DNA from: JAQVSH01 sp964451605
Lineage (GTDB): Bacteria; Bacteroidota; Bacteroidia; Bacteroidales; UBA4181
Direction of reading: 5' to 3'
NCBI GenBank assembly: GCA_964451605.1
Contig: CAYVJA010000052.1
Location: 1 to 18,813 of the forward strand
DNA length: 18,813 nt
This document shows, piece by piece, positions 14,709-18,813 of the stretch. Each line of letters opens with the position of its first letter. Position 1 is the first letter of the stretch. The position numbers and the translations under genes are program-made. Below the pieces are notes generated by a model. It worked only from the letters and a program-made list of their open reading frames with translations. It did not search any database and had not been told where the DNA came from.

Positions 14709-17107
14709 ATGGTTATGAAGAGAATGCAATGGTTTTGGCTGATTCCCCTGATTGCTTGGGGAGGCGTTCTGTCGGCCGGGTCGGTACCCCTTATGGCGAG
14801 TGAGGCAGTGCCCGTTTCCGCACCGGAAACGGCGCAGGCGGTTATGCTGGGGCAAGGAATCAATATCAGCCACTGGCTCTCCCAAAGTGAACGCAGAGGC
14901 GCCGAACGTGTGGCCTGGTTTACCCGTGACGATGTGGCGGTTCTGGCCTCGCTGGGGTTCGACCATCTGCGTATTCCGGTTGATGAAGAGCAGATGTTCC
15001 TGGAAAACGGGAAAAAGGATGCCGAGGCGTTTGCTTTGTTGCACAGCGCATTGGGATGGTGCATGGAGTTTGGGCTCAAGGCGGTGGTCGATCTCCATAT
15101 TTTGCGGTCGCACCACTTTAATGCCGAGGTAAAGCCCCTCTTTACCGAAAAAAAGGCACAGGAGCAGTTTTATGCCTGTTGGCGATTGCTTTCGGGAGAG
15201 TTGCGACGCTATCCCATCGATAAGGTAGTGTATGAATTAATGAACGAACCTGTGGCAGATGAGGCTGAAACCTGGAATCGGATTGTGTTGCGTTGTCTGG
15301 AAGAGGTTCGCAAGCGCGAACCCGACCGTACCGTGATTATAGGGTCGAACCGTTGGCAAAATTTTGCAACGGTAAAAGATCTTCGGTTTCCTGAGGGAGA
15401 TAAAAATTTGATTATCAGTTTTCACTACTATGAGCCCTTTATGCTTACCCACTACAAGGCTTCGTGGACCGATAACAAATATTACACGGGACCGGTTCAC
15501 TATCCGGGGCTGTTGGCCGACAAAGAGGAGTTCGGTGGGTTGCCCCGCGAGATGCAGGAAAAATTCGGGTGGATGACCTCTCAAACCAACAGTGCGGAAA
15601 AGATTGCCGCCGATTTTGCGAAGGTGGCCGAAGTGGCCGGGAAGTGGGAGCTTCCGGTTTACTGCGGCGAATTTGGTTGCATTGATCAGGCGCCGGAAAA
15701 GGATCGGAATGCCTGGTATCGCGACATGGGCGCAGTTTTACGCCGTTTTGGTTTTTCGTATGCAGCCTGGGATTATAAGGGCAGTTTTGGCATCAGACGC
15801 AACGGAGAGTGGGTTTGGCCAGTTGTGGAGGCACTAACGCAGCAGCGGGGCGACAGTTCGGTTCGGCCGCTGGCACTTTCGCCGCTTACCCCCAAGTATT
15901 TTCAGTTTCGTGCCAACCCTACCCTCCTGATCACCTCGGCCGAACATTACGGGCTGCTGTTAAACCGGGCCATCGATGCAGACCGCTATCTGGAAACGCT
16001 GGCTTCCGACGGGCTTAATCTTACCCGGATCTTTTCGGGAGCCTACGTAGAGCCTGCCCATGCCTTCAATATTGCCAACAATACGCTGGCTCCGGCTCCT
16101 GGCAACTTTCTGGCCCCCTGGAAACGCTCCGATCTGCCTGGTTATGCCGGAGGGGGTAACAAGTTTGATCTTTCGCAATGGAATCCGCTCTACTTTGAGC
16201 GACTTCATCATATCCTGCAGAAAGCATCGGAGCTGGGCATTGTGGTTGAACTTACTCTCTTCTGCCCCATGTACGATGAGGCGCAGTGGGTCCTTTCGCC
16301 CATGAATGCGGTGAATAATATGCAGAAATCAGGAGATGTTTCGCGAAATGAGGTGTACCGTCTCGATAAAGACTCTCTCCTTCTGAAGGTACAGGAGCGG
16401 CTGGTTGCCAAGCTGGTGGCCGAGTTGAACGGGTACGACAATCTCTATTTCGAAATCTGTAATGAGCCCTATTTCGGGAATGTAGATATGGCCTGGCAAC
16501 ACCGGGTTACCGATTGGATTGTGGCTACGGAAAATCGCCTCCCTAAAAAACACCTTATTTCTGTGAATGTGGCCAATGGTTCGGCTAAGGTAGAAAATCC
16601 CCATGCCTCATGGAGCCTTCTCAATTTTCACTACGCATCCCCTCCAACCGCCGTTGCGCAAAACAGCCATCTGCCCTGTGTAGTGGGTATGAACGAAACC
16701 GGTTTTAAAGGAACCGGAAACGATTATTACCGTACCGAAGCCTGGGAGTTTATGCTGGCGGGCGGAGGCCTCTATAACCACCNNNNNNNNNNNNNNNNNN
16801 NNNNNNNNNNNNNNNNNNNNNNNNNNNNNNNNNNNNNNNNNNNNNNNNNGGAGGGGTGGAGTACAGAAAACAGATGGGCTTTATGAAAAGGTTTTTGGAA
16901 ATGCATCCCTTTATCTCCATGCAACCCGTGGCCAATCCCGGCACTGTGCTTACAGGCGGTGTGCCTGAGTCAGTCACCCCCTGGCTTTTGGCAGCAAATG
17001 GTAAAGCCTATGCGCTCTATCTTCGGAAGAGCAGCTCGATGCTGAAGTTCTCCCTTCCCGCAGGTCGATATCGTATCAGGGCAGCCTCTCCTGCAAAGTC
17101 AGAATGA
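14709..17107 (+). CDS. Secreted tandem glycosidase: GH5 domain fused to a second TIM-barrel glycosidase; C-terminus cut by in-frame TGA
   Basis: After an N-terminal signal (residues 1 to about 31; start could also be ATG 14715), residues about 45-380 form a GH5 barrel with GINISHWLS, acid/base E180 (ELMNEP) and nucleophile E321 (CGEFGC). After a short linker a second clan-A-type barrel begins near residue 396 (YFQFRANPTLLITSAEHYG). It contains GLNLTRIFSGAY, NTLAPAPGNFLAPW, a second NEP (E586 in EICNEPYFG) and a second candidate nucleophile (E663 in GMNETGF). A run of N (16783-16849) interrupts it. Coding resumes in another frame at 16850 (GGVEYRKQMGFMKRF, then SLPAGRYRIRAA). TGA at 17105 stops that frame, yet the same frame continues to 17209 with 33 family-like residues (GGELSLAIEAPQPSDLAVSI). 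The intact protein would be about 830 residues. Substrate unknown; both domains probably act on plant glycans. Confidence 0.85.
16783..16849. other. Assembly gap (67 N) inside the tandem glycosidase gene
   Basis: Coding sequence is in frame 3 before the gap and frame 2 after it. The gap size is therefore an estimate: to keep one reading frame the real length must exceed a multiple-of-three match by one base (for example 65, 68 or 71). About 22-24 missing residues fits what I recall of homologous proteins in this region. Confidence 0.95.
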
Positions 17108-17221
17108 TTCTCGGCTCGAACCGTGCAACATTCCGGAGGAGAACTATCTTTGGCCATTGAGGCACCGCAGCCCTCCGATTTGGCCGTTTCCATTCTGTTG
17201 CTGCGTTGAGAAGAGCTCTGT

Positions 17222-18622
17222 ATGCGCCACGAAATGCCACTTTCTTCCCAATTACCCCATCAGGAACCCGATTTTTTGGGACTCCTGATTGCCGAATTGG
17301 CCAAGAAGGTGGGATGGGGCGACCCGGCTCAGTGGAGTTCGAGCCAGCTTCGCATTCTCGAAGAGCAGATTGAGGGTTGTACCCGTATCAGGATCAGTGA
17401 ATATACCCTCCGAAGGATTATACACCGACAGGTGGCCAACCCTCAGATGGCTACCCGCAATGCCCTTGCCCGGTTTGTGGGGTATGAGAGCTGGTACCAC
17501 TTTACCCAGTGGGCCAATGAGCTGCTTCGGGAGAGGGATGTCGGCGAGAAAGCTCCGGCGATTGAGTCGGCATGGGTGGATAGTTTGCACTGCGACACCC
17601 CCGAAGAGAGGCAATCAGACAAAGAGGAAGCCGCTCCGCTTATTAGCACCGATAAAGGCACTCTTTTGNNNNNNNNNNCCCGGATACCTACGTTGGGATG
17701 GATTGTAGCAGGGGTGGTGCTGGCAGTGATCGTATGGCCATGGCTGGTGCCCGGGCGGTTTAGGCTGGTGGCTGCGTACCAAACCAACACCTCTCCTCTT
17801 GAGGTGAAGTTTTCGTGGCAATACCCGTTTTGGGTTACCGACAGTCTCTTTTTGGAAATAGACAGCTATAATGAAAGGAGCCGGTTTGCCCTTCCGGCAT
17901 CGAAAGGAACCATGCAGCATACTTTTATGATTCCCGCCTCATCGGAGGTCCGGTTGGTTTACAAGAATCGCGTAAAAAAGCGTTTGCGCATCAGGGTGCC
18001 ATCGAAAGATTGGGTGATTGTAACCAAAACAGCCGCCAACTACTGGTTTTTTCTCGAAAAAGACCCCCTGTTTCTGGAGGAGGGCGCTTTCCGTTTCCCT
18101 TCCAGACTGGCCAGAGAGTACAATCTTTCGCCCCTGAATCCCTCCATTCATTTTCGCTATATTGGTGATAATCTGGCCGACGGAAACCGTTTTCGGTTTG
18201 AGACAATTGTGCGAAATGCCCGTATTGACGGGGCCGTTCCCTGTTACGATATTGAGGTAGAGCTCTATACACATAACGGGATGTTTCGCACCGGTATTAA
18301 TGCCGGAACCTGCAGTTCTCAATTGCGGGCTGTTGCCTCCGATAAAGAGGTTCGGGGCGAATTTTCTGATCTCTCGGCACTCTCGGGCATGGATACCGAA
18401 GAGTGGCAACATCTCATTATGGAGGCTCGCGATAAAACGCTCCGATTCTCTGTAAACGGAACTCTCTTGCTCACTTTGCCCTACCGTGCTCCGCTCGACT
18501 CTCTCTATGGATTTGATATTCGGTGTAAAGGGTTTGGCCGGGTAAGCCGGGTGGCTCTTTACGATGGATCCGACGCAGTGCGTTATCTGGAAAATTTCGG
18601 GGAGGAGGCCCAAGAATTATGA
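17222..18622 (+). CDS. Single-pass membrane protein: DNA-binding-like N-terminus, lectin-like C-terminus (possible one-component regulator)
   Basis: I do not know a named family for this 466-residue protein. Residues about 15-105 are helical. The segment LRILEEQI-x(5)-RIRISEYTLRRIIHRQ, then ATRNALARFVGYESWYHF, resembles the N-terminal helix-turn-helix-like domain of many Bacteroidota proteins. A charged linker follows (about 105-150, with a 10-N gap), then one hydrophobic helix (about 157-176, GWIVAGVVLAVIVWPWLVPG). The remaining 290 residues are beta-rich; residues about 400-455 (WQHLIMEARDKTLRFSVNGT ... GFGRVSRVALYDG) look like the last strands of a concanavalin-type lectin fold. This plan suggests cytoplasmic DNA binding with periplasmic ligand sensing, as in ToxR/CadC-type regulators. 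It starts 12 nt after the full-length end (17209) of the tandem glycosidase, so the two are probably co-transcribed. A structural role is the alternative. Confidence 0.7.
   Translation: MRHEMPLSSQLPHQEPDFLGLLIAELAKKVGWGDPAQWSSSQLRILEEQIEGCTRIRISEYTLRRIIHRQVANPQMATRNALARFVGYESWYHFTQWANELLRERDVGEKAPAIESAWVDSLHCDTPEERQSDKEEAAPLISTDKGTLLXXXXRIPTLGWIVAGVVLAVIVWPWLVPGRFRLVAAYQTNTSPLEVKFSWQYPFWVTDSLFLEIDSYNERSRFALPASKGTMQHTFMIPASSEVRLVYKNRVKKRLRIRVPSKDWVIVTKTAANYWFFLEKDPLFLEEGAFRFPSRLAREYNLSPLNPSIHFRYIGDNLADGNRFRFETIVRNARIDGAVPCYDIEVELYTHNGMFRTGINAGTCSSQLRAVASDKEVRGEFSDLSALSGMDTEEWQHLIMEARDKTLRFSVNGTLLLTLPYRAPLDSLYGFDIRCKGFGRVSRVALYDGSDAVRYLENFGEEAQEL
17669..17678. other. Assembly gap (10 N) inside the membrane-protein gene
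   Basis: Ten N bases lie in the linker just before the transmembrane helix. The reading frame is the same on both sides, so the stated length is consistent with the gene being intact, though the true length could differ by multiples of three. Confidence 0.95.
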
Positions 18623-18680
18623 GCCGAAAATGTCACGACTTTGCCAAGGTTTTGGGGCCGACTTCAGGTGGCGTATGCTC

Positions 18681-18688
18681 TACTTTTG
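18681..18688 (+). promoter_or_regulatory. Candidate -7 promoter element before the last gene
   Basis: TACTTTTG fits TAnnTTTG exactly and lies 17 bp before the ATG at 18706. TTTG at 18651 is a few bases too far upstream for a standard -33 element. It suggests that the last gene has its own promoter. Confidence 0.45.
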
Positions 18689-18705
18689 TATTACAAACCG
18701 GAATC

Positions 18706-18813
18706 ATGAAACGGCTTCTTTGGCTGGTAACAGTGCTCTGTCTTGCTTTTTGTCTGATGGGAGTGTCGGTGGCGCAGATGCGCCACAACGCCATTCCTCT
18801 AACGGGCTATGGG
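18706..18813 (+). CDS. Secreted protein, 3' partial (only signal peptide and first residues visible)
   Basis: The visible 36 residues begin with MKRLLWLVTVLCLAFCLMG and run to VSVAQ, a clear signal peptide with cleavage near residue 24, then MRHNAIPLTGYG at the window edge. Too little is present to name the product. An in-frame ATG at 18619 overlaps the previous stop (ATGA) and would add 29 residues, but this would place the signal peptide inside the protein, so 18706 is preferred. Given the neighbours, another glycosidase is plausible but unsupported. Confidence 0.65.
   Translation, partial: MKRLLWLVTVLCLAFCLMGVSVAQMRHNAIPLTGYG

Noticed and set aside
16850..16886. C-terminal tail EGWSTENRWAL after the gap
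   Set aside because: It is the frame obtained only if the gap is exactly 67 bases. The frame starting at 16850 matches the protein family, so this tail is an artefact.

Overview
The window looks like a chromosomal segment of a Bacteroidota genome, most likely order Bacteroidales. The evidence is the gene content (DUF5107-TPR protein, DUF5009 acyltransferase, split ThrE-type exporter, GH43/GH140/GH5 enzymes), several TAnnTTTG-like -7 promoter elements and the weak Shine-Dalgarno sites. The genus cannot be told from the sequence. Two runs of N (16783-16849 and 17669-17678) show that it is a draft assembly, possibly a MAG.

Layout. 1-6852 is a plus-strand carbohydrate block: the 3' part of a DUF5107-TPR protein (5' end outside the window), a secreted right-handed beta-helix protein, and a secreted two-domain GH43. 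The two spacers in this block carry arrays of 8-bp tandem repeats. 6894-8727 is a housekeeping insert: a GatB/YqeY-domain protein and two overlapping genes for the halves of a threonine/serine-type exporter, closed by a weak hairpin. 8778-11023 is a two-gene unit: a DUF5009 (HGSNAT-like) membrane acyltransferase, then 2 nt later a small secreted GH43 that is broken by one in-frame TAA. The convergent gene 11068-12960 (minus strand) is arginine decarboxylase, speA. The two convergent stop codons lie in one hairpin built of inverted copies of the same octamer. 13177-18813 is a second plus-strand carbohydrate block: a GH140-type (apiosidase-like) enzyme, a large secreted protein with two TIM-barrel glycosidase domains in tandem (interrupted by an assembly gap and, near its C-terminus, by an in-frame TGA), a single-pass membrane protein with a DNA-binding-like N-terminus and a lectin-like C-terminus, and the start of another secreted protein.

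How the genes may work together. Most exported products are enzymes for plant cell-wall side chains: GH43 arabinofuranosidase/xylosidase types, a possible apiosidase, GH5 and a beta-helix protein. No SusC/SusD pair is visible, so this is either the edge of a polysaccharide utilisation locus or a dispersed set of accessory glycosidases. The membrane protein at 17222 could be a transmembrane one-component regulator that senses glycan outside and binds DNA inside. That is the most system-like candidate here, but it is an inference. The other items worth attention are the octamer arrays with conserved internal architecture, the tandem glycosidase fusion, and two single-codon nonsense interruptions in otherwise intact glycosidase genes.
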